Part shown: one piece after another, positions 18,601 through 26,906 of the stretch
Numbering within the stretch: the first letter of the stretch is position 1
How the letters are laid out: the number at the start of each line of letters is the position of its first letter
DNA from: CBDCUW01 sp965222745
Lineage (GTDB): Bacteria; Planctomycetota; Planctomycetia; Pirellulales; Pirellulaceae
DNA length: 64,000 bases
Direction: 5' to 3'
Assembly (NCBI GenBank): GCA_965222745.1
Contig: CBDCUW010000004.1
Location: forward strand, 2,108,001-2,172,000
Notes under the pieces: generated by a model
What the model was told of the DNA's origin: nothing
Databases searched by the model: none
What the model saw: the letters and a program-made list of their open reading frames with translations, nothing else
Program-made: the position numbers and the translations under genes

Positions 18601-21600
18601 AATCCAACGGGAATTGCTCGAACTGTCCGCCGACGATCCTGTTCATCTTCAGAACTTTCAGATCGGGCGAGCGGCCGTTCGGGGTGTCGTTCAAGGCTCG
18701 GACAACGTGCCCCTTGGAGCTGCGGCGGTGATCATCTCTCAGAACGGAGAGCGGCTGGCAGTCGCGCGCACAGACCAAAACGGACGGTACATCCTGCGAG
18801 GTTTCGACGACGGCGACTATCGATTGACGGTTGCCGATGCGACCGGGTTCTCCCCGTCCATGCCGGTGTCGCTCGATTCGACCACTGTCAATGTTGCACC
18901 GACTCTTCAACCTGGTAACCACACCTTGACGATCTCTGTCAGGGAATCTGAGACCGGCCAGGCAGTTGTGTACGACGCGCTACTGACGCCGATCGCGCCC
19001 GAATTGGACGGGTTTGGGCTACGCAATTCGGAAGAGTCAACATTTGAAGGGTTGATTGCTGCGGACTACCTGCTGCGCGTCGAGAGTCCCGGTTTTGCCA
19101 CACATCTACAAACCGTTTCGTTGAGCGGGTCGATGACGATTGCGGTCACGTTAGAAAGGGGAATCCCTTTGACCGGAGTCGTGCAAAGCAACTCCGGGCG
19201 TCGTCTTGCCGAGGCTCTAGTGATCGCCTCGGACCCCGCAACCGGCATCCGCCTGGCCGCGGCAACGACCAACGCGGAGGGGCGGTACATTCTGTCCGGA
19301 GTGTCACCCGGCGAGGTCGACCTTCAAGTCTCGGCGGAGTCAAAGCAGATCGCCCACCTGCGGAGCGTGTTGATCGACGGTTCCAACCGGGTACATGACT
19401 TCGTTCTCCGCGACACATCCACCATTTTTCGTTTGCGAACCATCGATTCCGATGGCACGTCCTTGGCAGGTGCAATCTTTGAACTTCGCGACCACGCAAA
19501 CCGCCACGTTCTCAGCGGTCGGACCGATTTCCGCGGTGAGTTTGCAACGCGCCTGATTCCTGAGGGACGCTACCGCGTTGAGGTTGGTTTGACGGGTTAT
19601 CGCTCGATCGTCGCCGAAGATGTCCAAGTCGACCGTCTTTCCGAGATGCCAAACGAGATCGTGCTTCCGGACTCAGGAACGGACGACATCCTCACCACCA
19701 ATCCATTCGTGTGGGTGTCCGAACTGGTCGGCGGGGGACTCTCCAAAATTGCGCTCTCGGATGTCAATCCCGTACCGGAGCGGGATGGACGTGACGTTCC
19801 GCTGCCGCCACTGGAGATCTGCGATCCGCCCAATCACGCCAAGGAACAGGCGATGGCTGACATGATCACCGCGAAGCGGCTGGCTGAGCAGGCGTTCGAG
19901 GGGTGGGACGGGCTGCACAAGAGTTTCAACATCACGGTGGGATCCCGGCTCTTGCAACTTCGTGTCCAGATTGCCGACTTGGCCGCGCGCATCGCCGGCA
20001 TTGTCGCTTCACCTGCGCTGGCCGAAGGCCGTGACAAGGCAGAACTTCTGTTGGAGGCCGACTCCTTCAATCAGGCGGCGCTTGTGTTGTACAAGGCGTA
20101 CGGCGAGTACCGAACCTTGTCATCGAACTATTCCAAGTCTCTTTCGGCACTGCGGGCAAGCGATGGATCGGCGGGATCAGTTTTGAATGTTATCGGAGCA
20201 TTTGCCAAGGACACTCTCAAGATTTTCGGCGACACGGCGGGCTTGCTTGACACCCTTCAACAAATGAGCAAAGGGAAAAAGCTCGCCGGTCCGCTGGGCA
20301 AGTTTGCCGATTCGCGACTTGGTGCCTTGTTGAAAGCCGGCGAACTTGCCCAAGGATTCATCGACGGTTTTCAGGAGTATCAAGATCTACTGGGCACTGT
20401 CCCCAATGCGAGAGAGCTCTACACCCGCGCTGTCAACCGCTATCTTGCCGCCCGCCGGGCGTATCTCAGTCACGAGTGTCCCCCGTGCGAAGAGAATGAG
20501 GACTGTGCTCCCGATCCGCCGGAGCCTGGTCCGACCCGTCAGATCCGTCCGGGAACCTCCGCCGATCCGAACGATAAACTCACCGTCGGAATCGGCGACC
20601 AGGGGTTCATTCGCGACGGCCAGACCATCACCTATACGATTCGTTTCGAGAACATGCCCACGGCTGACTTGCCGGCACAGGAGGTCTTCGTATCCGACTT
20701 CCTGTCGGCTGGTCTGGATTGGTCAACGCTCGAATTGATCGAGATCGGTTTCAACAACGTGTCTCTGAATGTGCCAGAAGGACTGCGCGAATACTCCGCG
20801 CGGACGGAAGTTCCGACCGATCGTTTTCCGGTCGACGTATCGGTTACCTTTGACTCCCAGACCGGTCACTTGCACACGTCTCTTCGATCGGTCGACCCGT
20901 CGTTTGGCGGGCTGCCGGAAATCCCCGATGCCGGTTTCTTGCCGCCCAACGATGATCTGGGCAGTGGGCAGGGATTGCTGACTTTCCGAGTCACGGCCAA
21001 AACCGAATTGGAGGACGGGGACCAGATTGAAAACCTGGCGAGCATCGTTTTCGACGACAACGACCCCATTGTCACCAATACCACCATCAACACCATCGAC
21101 GACGCTGTGCCCACAAGCAGCGTTGACCCATTGCCGGAAACGTCGCTGAGCACGTCCTTTTTGGTTTCCTGGTCGGCAGAGGACGGCGTCGGCTCGGGTG
21201 TGGCCAGCTACGATATTCTCGTGTCGCAAAACGATGGTCCATTTGAGCTATGGTTCGCCGACACCGTGGAACGTTCCGCCGTCTTCACTGGTGAAATCGA
21301 CCAAACGTATGCGTTCGTGAGCGTCGCGACTGATCGCGTTGGCATGGTAGAGACCCTGCCCATTGATCCGGATACGCTGACGGTGGTCCGCGCCAATCCC
21401 TGGACCAACCCCGATCAACCTTTCGATGTCAACGGACGAGACGGTATCACCGCTCTGGATGCGTTGACGATCATCCTAGAGCTGCAACGGCGATTGGTCA
21501 GCGATCCGGAAACGCAACGCCTCGTTGCTACCCCGCCCACGGAGTTTGCACCACCTTTCTATGACGTTTCCGGCGAAGGCCGCGTGACAGCTCTGGATGC

Positions 21601-21931
21601 CGTTCGAGTGATCAATGAATTGGCGCGCATTTCGATCCAAGGTGTATCGGCCGAACAGATTCAACAACATCGTCACGTTGAAGGCAGCTCGTTCCGAATT
21701 GGTTTACATCGCTACCCTATCATTGCTGGGCGAGCCGTTCTCCCAGTGTCGGCGATCGATGAAACCGGCGATCGGCGCGAGTCTACTTCCCATGGCGTCT
21801 CCGGGGTGTCCGGAAATGTCTCCCACATCGACAAAGACGATACACTTGAATCAGTGCTTACCACCATCGCTGCCGATGTGAATCTTCGTAGGACGCGATT
21901 AGCGTCCGAAGTAACCGTTGATTTTCACTGA
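12617..21931 (+). CDS. Giant secreted multidomain surface protein (LEPR-XLL, CARDB, CNA-B-like repeats, dockerin-like)
   Basis: 3104 residues. An arginine-rich leader precedes the LEPRHLLA motif (35-42), the planctomycete LEPR-XLL signature of exported giants. Residues about 45-720 are beta-helix-like repeats with recurring N-x-G-T-I blocks. About 750-990 is a propeller-like segment (FTADGTEILPAIP, IFVLSRSAGDNIHEVDPSTG). About 1090-1215 is a CARDB domain. About 1600-2350 holds many carboxypeptidase-regulatory-like repeats (GNFEIRGVPAGEYF type). About 2400-2620 is an unusual helical block. About 2640-2830 is a DUF7619-like domain (SADPNDKL). An Fn3-like module and two dockerin-like calcium repeats (DVNGRDGITALDALTII and DVSGEGRVTALDAVRVI) close the protein. 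The start at ATG 12617 is preferred over a GTG 45 bases upstream. Probably a cell-surface adhesin or matrix protein. Confidence 0.85.
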   Translation: MNGPSFFAISRSLGRRKTPHITRRKQARRRLIETLEPRHLLAALTWNTDSDGDWHDPGNWIDEQGNAGVPGFNDTVVIDRGAADPTVTVNADAVARSIRSTERLLVNNSEIRSVGSAELAVLELNAATFTINSQSTITDRLNWTSGELNILPGLTIAAGAVLDASAAGSKTLTGRLDNFGEVVQSTTMDLFRVTIDNHTGARWDLQGDVGLHSTSDSMFHNSGTLRKVAGSGESRFTGSFSTSIRFNHRGGTIDVQSGTLRLTGSERQHRIDHGATFLVAQGAVLDLTGGNDSAYYSGYYSGIGAGSVVLNSGTLRTDRTGNPGAAVFDFPVGMFVWTDGSVLGSAAAPLVNRGTITVSGQGNPRLENHLINEGLIELQAGLTGVTSTELRNEPDALIDIQADIMLDTIQLTNAGTISKSGGAGESLFGLFSNVMFVQQGSLDVRSGRLKFVGSITIDTAAAVVVASGAVIELAPRLDSFGGGALFGGGRLSGSGDGRVELTTGLQALEENPLRLNFPEGMFHWIGAVDGMSHGSVVNEGSITLVGPEPINARVNLTNRGTIIQSADAAFSLKQTSFIVNDGLWDIRGDADLEIVNFQSFGSTFFNLGTLLKSAGSEVSTISGNFGRGTFFSNAGVVDVRSGVLEIAVPVKQLDAAGTLHGGQWVAGPGSTIRILDANDAVPSITTNLAGISLEGSLSTFANLSGLVENGGTLQLRGGRDLATAGDLVNGVERTSTQVAGIHVRGTNRLIALAVDPLNDQYFQLRRGESIRRFTADGTEILPAIPRPGGLVDSVSDLEFTTSPINVGGTLVPSGSLIYISGQNSPPMVYALDVASGETIASVALDDVPASTPGIAVDSSSGRIFVLSRSAGDNIHEVDPSTGVIIQSLSAAPQGSPSFNVEFGDIEVVGETGNLLVVGSGQPVLRELTPTGELVRDMDLANSGISSVANTLTLSALALNDVTGELRVQNEHSVLAILHPLETATRGTIRIGSGSTLSVNGHFVDRSPNSLHFQVAGRPSSGGFGTLRITGDADLGGNIEVETVDGFGPTAGDAYDIISYANRNGPEPSFSGVDPLFDPRVESNRVVLNALATASDLAIDGGSISAPPTARPGESLTVSYTVQNLSNTELPGGWFDSAFLSRDRALSADDLLIGSARRIQPIGGHGSYQVAIDGVMPPVVDGEWFVIGVSDAARTVADVDRGNNWAIAAATLKSTVPVIAIGESITEAMEAGTSRYYRLDVSAQPATTHLSWQADTANASLELFVDQGRLPSRSRFAGRSSERDSPVASIRVEFFDQPTYVLAYARQNQGSFTATLSASIPPLSIDRVARQSIGNEGTATIELFGSRLSNDLEYQLVGGQRTLVAVNRLAGNTGENAWATFDVDGAPLGDYDLEARDPTSGQQVTLENAIEIVAATRSDLLVELLTPSQFRNQRVLTAALIYENAGNVDMVTPVVTVFAANALLNRQRGEAFDDNQLRLLGVPENSNLAVLGPGERRRVEFRVFPTGGDISLQAQHATSRTQAVIDWDAIEADFRPDGLPDNQWDPFWIPFTRRAGNTWESYLSLLAEFAGEVASLGGDPQSLDEVFALARQLTLEEESALRRGTMQGAEGRPVANQPILFRNLADSEIAGLVITRSDGTFVIGGVSSGEYELTAQGYLLEPATITVPAERSNVPLIVSATRGGTVSGRIEQRSSKRGVTAQSVTLQSRDGTVFLSAATNSEGNFEIRGVPAGEYFISTDVEGFGATRQEISIDGGSLIDDLIIELDPASQIVGVLRTDSGPVTQGLVVVTDEFGLSLSGAVSHDGGFILDGLAPGRWTVRADLPQLFVNEQTVEFASGTTTDLGVLAAQAGSTLFVDVVDSSATAAEELLVVVEGEKYTFSAVTSTSGTAVFDNVPQGTFAIVVHAENHVPVSQPVEIIAGDNTASITLTQGGIIRGSVTDANDVPIAGIDVQFFDEGLDGFAQQSAVKTDENGNFEILPLDFGTYAVSVGNAWGIQRELLELSADDPVHLQNFQIGRAAVRGVVQGSDNVPLGAAAVIISQNGERLAVARTDQNGRYILRGFDDGDYRLTVADATGFSPSMPVSLDSTTVNVAPTLQPGNHTLTISVRESETGQAVVYDALLTPIAPELDGFGLRNSEESTFEGLIAADYLLRVESPGFATHLQTVSLSGSMTIAVTLERGIPLTGVVQSNSGRRLAEALVIASDPATGIRLAAATTNAEGRYILSGVSPGEVDLQVSAESKQIAHLRSVLIDGSNRVHDFVLRDTSTIFRLRTIDSDGTSLAGAIFELRDHANRHVLSGRTDFRGEFATRLIPEGRYRVEVGLTGYRSIVAEDVQVDRLSEMPNEIVLPDSGTDDILTTNPFVWVSELVGGGLSKIALSDVNPVPERDGRDVPLPPLEICDPPNHAKEQAMADMITAKRLAEQAFEGWDGLHKSFNITVGSRLLQLRVQIADLAARIAGIVASPALAEGRDKAELLLEADSFNQAALVLYKAYGEYRTLSSNYSKSLSALRASDGSAGSVLNVIGAFAKDTLKIFGDTAGLLDTLQQMSKGKKLAGPLGKFADSRLGALLKAGELAQGFIDGFQEYQDLLGTVPNARELYTRAVNRYLAARRAYLSHECPPCEENEDCAPDPPEPGPTRQIRPGTSADPNDKLTVGIGDQGFIRDGQTITYTIRFENMPTADLPAQEVFVSDFLSAGLDWSTLELIEIGFNNVSLNVPEGLREYSARTEVPTDRFPVDVSVTFDSQTGHLHTSLRSVDPSFGGLPEIPDAGFLPPNDDLGSGQGLLTFRVTAKTELEDGDQIENLASIVFDDNDPIVTNTTINTIDDAVPTSSVDPLPETSLSTSFLVSWSAEDGVGSGVASYDILVSQNDGPFELWFADTVERSAVFTGEIDQTYAFVSVATDRVGMVETLPIDPDTLTVVRANPWTNPDQPFDVNGRDGITALDALTIILELQRRLVSDPETQRLVATPPTEFAPPFYDVSGEGRVTALDAVRVINELARISIQGVSAEQIQQHRHVEGSSFRIGLHRYPIIAGRAVLPVSAIDETGDRRESTSHGVSGVSGNVSHIDKDDTLESVLTTIAADVNLRRTRLASEVTVDFH

Positions 21932-21952
21932 CACGATTCTGGAATCTGCGCA

Positions 21953-24232
21953 ATGTCACCCCAAGTGTGCCCGCAAGAGGGACTCCTTCTTCGCTTCTTG
22001 CTCGGGCGGCTCTCGATGGCGGAAAATTCGGAGCTGAACCAGCATTTCCTTCACTGCAAACGCTGTGTCGCCAGGGCAGAGACTCTGGACGCCAACGATG
22101 TACTGACCGACGCACTTCGGGGTGGAACACCGGATGACCGATCGGACCTGGACGAGGTTGCCCTTGACCGAGCCATTGAGTCCGCGCTATCGCTTGCATT
22201 GCCTAGCGTCGAGACGAACGAACCGAGTCAAGAAGCAGATCTCCAGTCAATTCTGTGTTCGATGCGACCCGTCGACGACAATGTTGGGTTGGCGCGACTG
22301 GGAAACTATCGCCTTGACGAATTGCTTGGGATGGGCGGAATGGGTGCGGTGTTTCGAGCCCGCGATGAGGCGCTGCAGCGCGACGTGGCGTTGAAAGTCA
22401 TGTTGCCCCGTTGGGCCGAGCACCAGGTTCAGAAGCGGCGATTCCTACGAGAAGCGCGGGCGTCTGCGGCGGTATCGCATGAAAACGTCGTTGTGATTCA
22501 CGAGGTCGGCGAATGCGATGACGTTCCGTACATTGCGATGCAGTATCGGCGGGGGGAGACACTTCGCGACCTGCTTCGACGCGAAAACCGCCTCGATCAG
22601 CAGCGTGCCGTCCAGATCGCGCGAGACGTCGCGTCCGCCCTTGCGGCTGCCCACCATCAGGGAGTTGTGCACCGCGACATGAAACCCGAGAACGTCTTCT
22701 TATTAGAAAGTACGGGCCGCGCGGTCGTTTTGGATTTCGGCCTGGTCCATCAACTTGGCGAACCTCGTTTGACTCAGGCCGGTCGCATCGTGGGCACACC
22801 GAAATACATGGCGCCCGAACAAGCCCGATCCAATTCTGTTGACAAACGGTCAGACCTGTTTAGCTTGGGTGGAGTGATCTACCGGATGCTGGTAGGCCGG
22901 TCGCCGTTTGAACGCAACAACGTCACGGCCACGCTCCTGGCGATCACACAAGGCGAATACACCCGTATCAACGATGCCTGCGCCGACGTTTCGCCGGCCC
23001 TGGCCCATTTGATCAACGAGCTGCTGGCGAGCGATCCCAACCTACGCCCGGCAAACGCATCGCTGGTAGCGGAACGGCTGGAAACGATCGCGACCGATTC
23101 CGCAACTGGTGCTCAGACTTCGCCCGGCCGAATTGCGAATCAATCGAAGCCGGGCGGTAGCAAACTGGCGAAGCTTGCAGGCACGGCAAGTCTCCTGCTG
23201 GCAGTCGCTGTTTTTGCGTGGATTCGGGTCTCACCAGTCAACTTGAATCGCGCGAAGGTGGAATCGAACATCGCGTCTGTCTCAACGCCACCTGCCCTGG
23301 CAATTGCTCCCTTCGATACGGAACAGGCTCGCGTCCACCAAACCGCATGGGCGAATTACCTGGGAGATGCCCGGGAGCGAACGATTGATCTGGGTGACGA
23401 TGTCACCATGCCCCTCGTCTTGATCCCACCGGGAGAGTTTGCGATGGGGACGGCCGAATCGGAGATCCGGACTCTGGTCTCCGAAGTCCATCCACTTGAG
23501 AAAGGGAGCAGTACGCGTCGAATTTTGGGCGAATCCCCCCAGCACCAAGTGCGGATCACCGAGCCTTTCTGGATCGGAAAGTTTGAAGTTACCAGGCGGC
23601 AGTATCGGCGATTTGTTGACGCGACGAATTATTTTACCGAGCAAGAACGTTCCGGCGCAGGAGGAATGGGCTGGAAGAACGGCGTTTGGCAGCGGGACCC
23701 AGCGTTCTTATGGAGCCAAGATTACTTTCCGGAACACGACGACGCGCATCCCGTCGTCCAGGTTGCGTGGAAGGATGCGGAAGCCTTTTGCCGGTGGGTT
23801 TCGCGTCGTTGCAGGGTCCCAACCACGTTGCCAAGCGAGGCTCAATGGGAATTCGCTTGCCGAGCGGGTACGACCACCCGCTACAGTTTCGGCGATGCCA
23901 AACACGTGCTTCCCCAGTTCGGTTGGGGGGCCATGATGGGACGAGAAATCAGTGCCCACCGTGTGGGAAGGCTCGAACCCAATCCGTTTGGGCTGTTCGA
24001 TATGCATGGGAACGTTTTTGAATGGTGCGCCGACTGGTATGCAACGTACGATTCGTCCCCGGTCCAAGATCCTGTCGGGCCACCGAAAGGGCAATACCGC
24101 GTTTTACGCGGTGGCGCATTCATGAAGTTTCCAACGAACCTGCGATCCGCCTATCGGGGATACGATCTACCTGGCCCCGGAAGCGCCATGATCGGATTCC
24201 GGATTGTATGCAATGCCAGTTTCAGTCGCTGA
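21953..24232 (+). CDS. Membrane Ser/Thr protein kinase with zinc-finger-like start and FGE/SUMF1-like sensor domain
   Basis: 759 residues. Residues 31-38 (HFLHCKRC) give an H-x3-C-x2-C zinc-binding pattern as in anti-sigma factors. The kinase domain spans about 117-385, with P-loop GMGGMG (126-131), Lys148 in VALK, the catalytic loop VHRDMKPEN and the DFG loop LDFGLV. One transmembrane helix (about 405-425, ASLLLAVAVFAWI) follows. The outer part (about 480-755) is an FGE/SUMF1-type fold: LIPPGEFAMGTAESE, EAQWEFACRAGTTTRYSFGD and GGAFMKFPTNLRSAYRG. The two FGE catalytic cysteines are absent, so the domain is probably a sensor or binder rather than an oxidase. It starts 21 bases after the giant protein gene. 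It likely controls the upstream sigma factor. Confidence 0.9.
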   Translation: MSPQVCPQEGLLLRFLLGRLSMAENSELNQHFLHCKRCVARAETLDANDVLTDALRGGTPDDRSDLDEVALDRAIESALSLALPSVETNEPSQEADLQSILCSMRPVDDNVGLARLGNYRLDELLGMGGMGAVFRARDEALQRDVALKVMLPRWAEHQVQKRRFLREARASAAVSHENVVVIHEVGECDDVPYIAMQYRRGETLRDLLRRENRLDQQRAVQIARDVASALAAAHHQGVVHRDMKPENVFLLESTGRAVVLDFGLVHQLGEPRLTQAGRIVGTPKYMAPEQARSNSVDKRSDLFSLGGVIYRMLVGRSPFERNNVTATLLAITQGEYTRINDACADVSPALAHLINELLASDPNLRPANASLVAERLETIATDSATGAQTSPGRIANQSKPGGSKLAKLAGTASLLLAVAVFAWIRVSPVNLNRAKVESNIASVSTPPALAIAPFDTEQARVHQTAWANYLGDARERTIDLGDDVTMPLVLIPPGEFAMGTAESEIRTLVSEVHPLEKGSSTRRILGESPQHQVRITEPFWIGKFEVTRRQYRRFVDATNYFTEQERSGAGGMGWKNGVWQRDPAFLWSQDYFPEHDDAHPVVQVAWKDAEAFCRWVSRRCRVPTTLPSEAQWEFACRAGTTTRYSFGDAKHVLPQFGWGAMMGREISAHRVGRLEPNPFGLFDMHGNVFEWCADWYATYDSSPVQDPVGPPKGQYRVLRGGAFMKFPTNLRSAYRGYDLPGPGSAMIGFRIVCNASFSR

Positions 24233-24244
24233 CGGAAGAACGCT

Positions 24245-26572
24245 ATGGATACCGAAACATGCCCGGATTCAAGTGAGCTTGTTCATCTGCTGCTGGGCAA
24301 GTTAAGAGAACCTCGCGCGGGTGTCATCGGCCAACATCTTTTGAACTGTAGTCGATGCGCGCGGCGCGCAGGTGAGCTTGATGTAAACGATGAACTTACC
24401 ACGGCGCTGGGAGATCAACCGCACATCGTTCTGAATGAAAGCGAAATCTCGGCAGCGATTAGGAGAGCGGAGCAACTGATGAGTGAACCGGCCTCGGACA
24501 CCACGTTCGCTACCGGTGGCAACGACGGAACCATCGCTACGAAATCACGCTTCAACAAGGCGTTCGACTTTTTGGCTCCCGCCGAAGGTTCCGATGAGAT
24601 CGGTCGGCTTGACAGCTATCGAATTCTGGAGTTGCTCGGCGCTGGCGGCATGGGACTTGTATTCCGGGCCGAAGACATTCGACTTCAGCGGCAGGTGGCG
24701 ATCAAGGTGATGCATCCCGACATCGCCAAACGCCACGATGCGAGGAGACGCTTCCTTCGCGAAGCGCAGGCAACCGCTCAGACGGTACATGATCACATTG
24801 TCACCGTTCACCAGGTTTCAGACGACCGCGACGTTCCTTTTTTCGCAATGCAGTTTCTCCGCGGACAATCGCTGAGGGAGCGATTGCGGCGCGGCCAGCT
24901 GGCGGTTGCCGACGCAGTGAAGATCGGTCGACAGATTGCCGAAGGCTTGCATGCAGCGCATGAATGCAGATTGGTCCATGGTGATATCAAGCCGGCCAAT
25001 ATCTGGCTGGAACAAGAGGCCGACTGCGTCAAGATTGTCGACTTTGGGTTGGTCAAGTCCTGGTCCAGTGAGAGACCGATGGTGGCCGATACCCTGGTGG
25101 GAACGCCCGCCTACATGGCGCCCGAGCAGGCAATGGCCAAGAAGGTCGACTCTCGTGCGGACCTGTTCGGGCTTGGCGGCGTGCTTTACGAAATGGTCGC
25201 TGGAGAGCCAGCGTTCAAGGGCGAATCGGTCGCGCAAGTGCTGATCGCAATCGCGAACCTGGACTACGTGCCCCTGGACCAAGCCTGCCCATGGGTGTCG
25301 CCGGACTACATTGATCTGGTTCATCAACTGCTGTCGAAACTACCGGAAGAACGACCCAGCTCCGCTGGAGAGGTTGCTGATCGGTTAGCGCGGATGCAGG
25401 GGCCGGCAAACGAGCCCGAAAACCAATTGAAAGCCTTTGCAAAGAAGCTGCGATCGACCAGACGGTGGATTGCCCTCCTGTGCGGTGTCGCTGTCGTTGC
25501 CTCGGTAGTCGGGCTTGTAACGATTGAAACCAATCACGACTTGGTGACCATCGAGATCGAAAGTGATCATGTCGACGTCGATGTCTCAGCAGAAGGTTGG
25601 CGATCCATGCCGCCGTGGAATGAGCTGCCCGACGGGACGCCGGGCCCGCTGATTGCCCCGGTTTCGCCCGATCAGGCTCGTAGCGCACAGTTGGCCTGGG
25701 CACGGCATCTGGAGACGGAAGTGGAACGGACGTTGACGGTTGCCGACGACTTCCTCCTGGCATTGTGCCTTGTCCCACCGGGCCAGTTTCTGATGGGCAC
25801 CAGCGGAGACGACCAGCTTGCAATCCTCGCGGAGGAGAAAGAGTTCCACCTGTTGCTGTCCCAACGAATTGTTTGGGAATCACCCCAACACCTGACTCGA
25901 ATCACCCGCCCATTCTGGATTGGAAAAAATGAAATCAGTGTCCGCCAGTTTCGATCATTCGTGGAATCGACTCGGTACGAAACTTCGGCGGAGAAGCTTG
26001 GGGGAAGCGTCGGTTGGGACGACAAGCAGTGGCGGAAACGGAAAGATTTTTTGTGGAATTCGGATCCGCGTCGGCCCGTCACCGATGAGCAATCGGTCGC
26101 TTCGGTTTCGCATGTCGACGCGCGAGCATTCTGCCGTTGGCTGACCGATCAGGATTTGGGTTGGGAATTCCGACTTCCCACGGAGGCGGAATGGGAATTC
26201 GCTTGCCGCGCGGGAAGTCAGGATCGTTTTTCATTTGCCGATCACTCGACCACACTGGAGATACGGGGATGGTATCGCAAGAATTCCGGACACCGCATTC
26301 ACTCACCGGGAGAGCTCGAAGGCAATGCGTTTGGGATTTGCGACATGCATGGGAATGTTCATGAGTTGTGTCTCGATTGGTTTGCTTCCACCTACTTCGA
26401 TACCCTCCAGGTCGATCCCCAAGGACCCGACGGAGGTAGTTCGCGTGCCGTGCGCGGAGGGTACTGGGGTGATGTGCCGAGTTTGATGCGGTCGGCTTCC
26501 CGGAGCGCCATAGCGCCAGAGTCGTCCAATCGCGTTACTGGGTTTCGCGTGATGGCGGTCAAACGCGAATGA
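24245..26572 (+). CDS. Paralogous Ser/Thr protein kinase with zinc-finger-like start and FGE/SUMF1-like domain
   Basis: 775 residues, tandem paralogue of the preceding gene, 12 bases downstream. It has the same layout: H31-x3-C35-x2-C38 (HLLNCSRC), a kinase domain with P-loop GAGGMG and VAIK, DFGLV and GTPAYMAPEQ, a transmembrane helix WIALLCGVAVVASVVGL, then an FGE-type outer domain (LVPPGQFLMGTS, EAEWEFACRAG, MHGNVHELCLDWF). The catalytic loop is HGDIKPAN instead of HRD, so this is a non-RD kinase that should not need activation-loop phosphorylation in the same way. The FGE cysteines are also missing (GGYWGDVPSLMRSASR). The two may form a heteromeric receptor pair. Confidence 0.9.
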   Translation: MDTETCPDSSELVHLLLGKLREPRAGVIGQHLLNCSRCARRAGELDVNDELTTALGDQPHIVLNESEISAAIRRAEQLMSEPASDTTFATGGNDGTIATKSRFNKAFDFLAPAEGSDEIGRLDSYRILELLGAGGMGLVFRAEDIRLQRQVAIKVMHPDIAKRHDARRRFLREAQATAQTVHDHIVTVHQVSDDRDVPFFAMQFLRGQSLRERLRRGQLAVADAVKIGRQIAEGLHAAHECRLVHGDIKPANIWLEQEADCVKIVDFGLVKSWSSERPMVADTLVGTPAYMAPEQAMAKKVDSRADLFGLGGVLYEMVAGEPAFKGESVAQVLIAIANLDYVPLDQACPWVSPDYIDLVHQLLSKLPEERPSSAGEVADRLARMQGPANEPENQLKAFAKKLRSTRRWIALLCGVAVVASVVGLVTIETNHDLVTIEIESDHVDVDVSAEGWRSMPPWNELPDGTPGPLIAPVSPDQARSAQLAWARHLETEVERTLTVADDFLLALCLVPPGQFLMGTSGDDQLAILAEEKEFHLLLSQRIVWESPQHLTRITRPFWIGKNEISVRQFRSFVESTRYETSAEKLGGSVGWDDKQWRKRKDFLWNSDPRRPVTDEQSVASVSHVDARAFCRWLTDQDLGWEFRLPTEAEWEFACRAGSQDRFSFADHSTTLEIRGWYRKNSGHRIHSPGELEGNAFGICDMHGNVHELCLDWFASTYFDTLQVDPQGPDGGSSRAVRGGYWGDVPSLMRSASRSAIAPESSNRVTGFRVMAVKRE

Positions 26573-26906
26573 CGAAAGGAAATCCCAACAAAAACTTGCC
26601 GTGATGTTTCTTGCTGAGCGCGAACCGGTTCACGCTCCCCCTCCGACCCAAAACCACGGCCCGGTTTCCTTTAGGAACGTGATGGGTTATGGCGGGCTTG
26701 TGCCCGGCCGCCAAATAGGGGTCGGATCGGAACTTTCATGCCTGCCGGTTGGTCCAAATGGGGTCGAAGTTGGGCGTCAAACCGCACGTTTTTGGCTGAA
26801 TTGGCGATCAATCGCGCGGCAGCGTGTATTTTAGTATCATCCTCAGCCCACGAATTGGCCGGTATCCCAGTTTTGCATCTCGTTCTATCCGGAAAACCTC
26901 AATCCC
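26573..26906. other. Intergenic region before the second giant gene
   Basis: About 330 bases with no gene I can support. It probably carries the promoter of the second giant protein gene. AT-richer stretches at about 26820-26840 (GTATTTTAGTATCATC) are possible promoter material but do not form a clear pair of elements. No hairpin with a T-run was found after the kinase gene. Confidence 0.4.
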
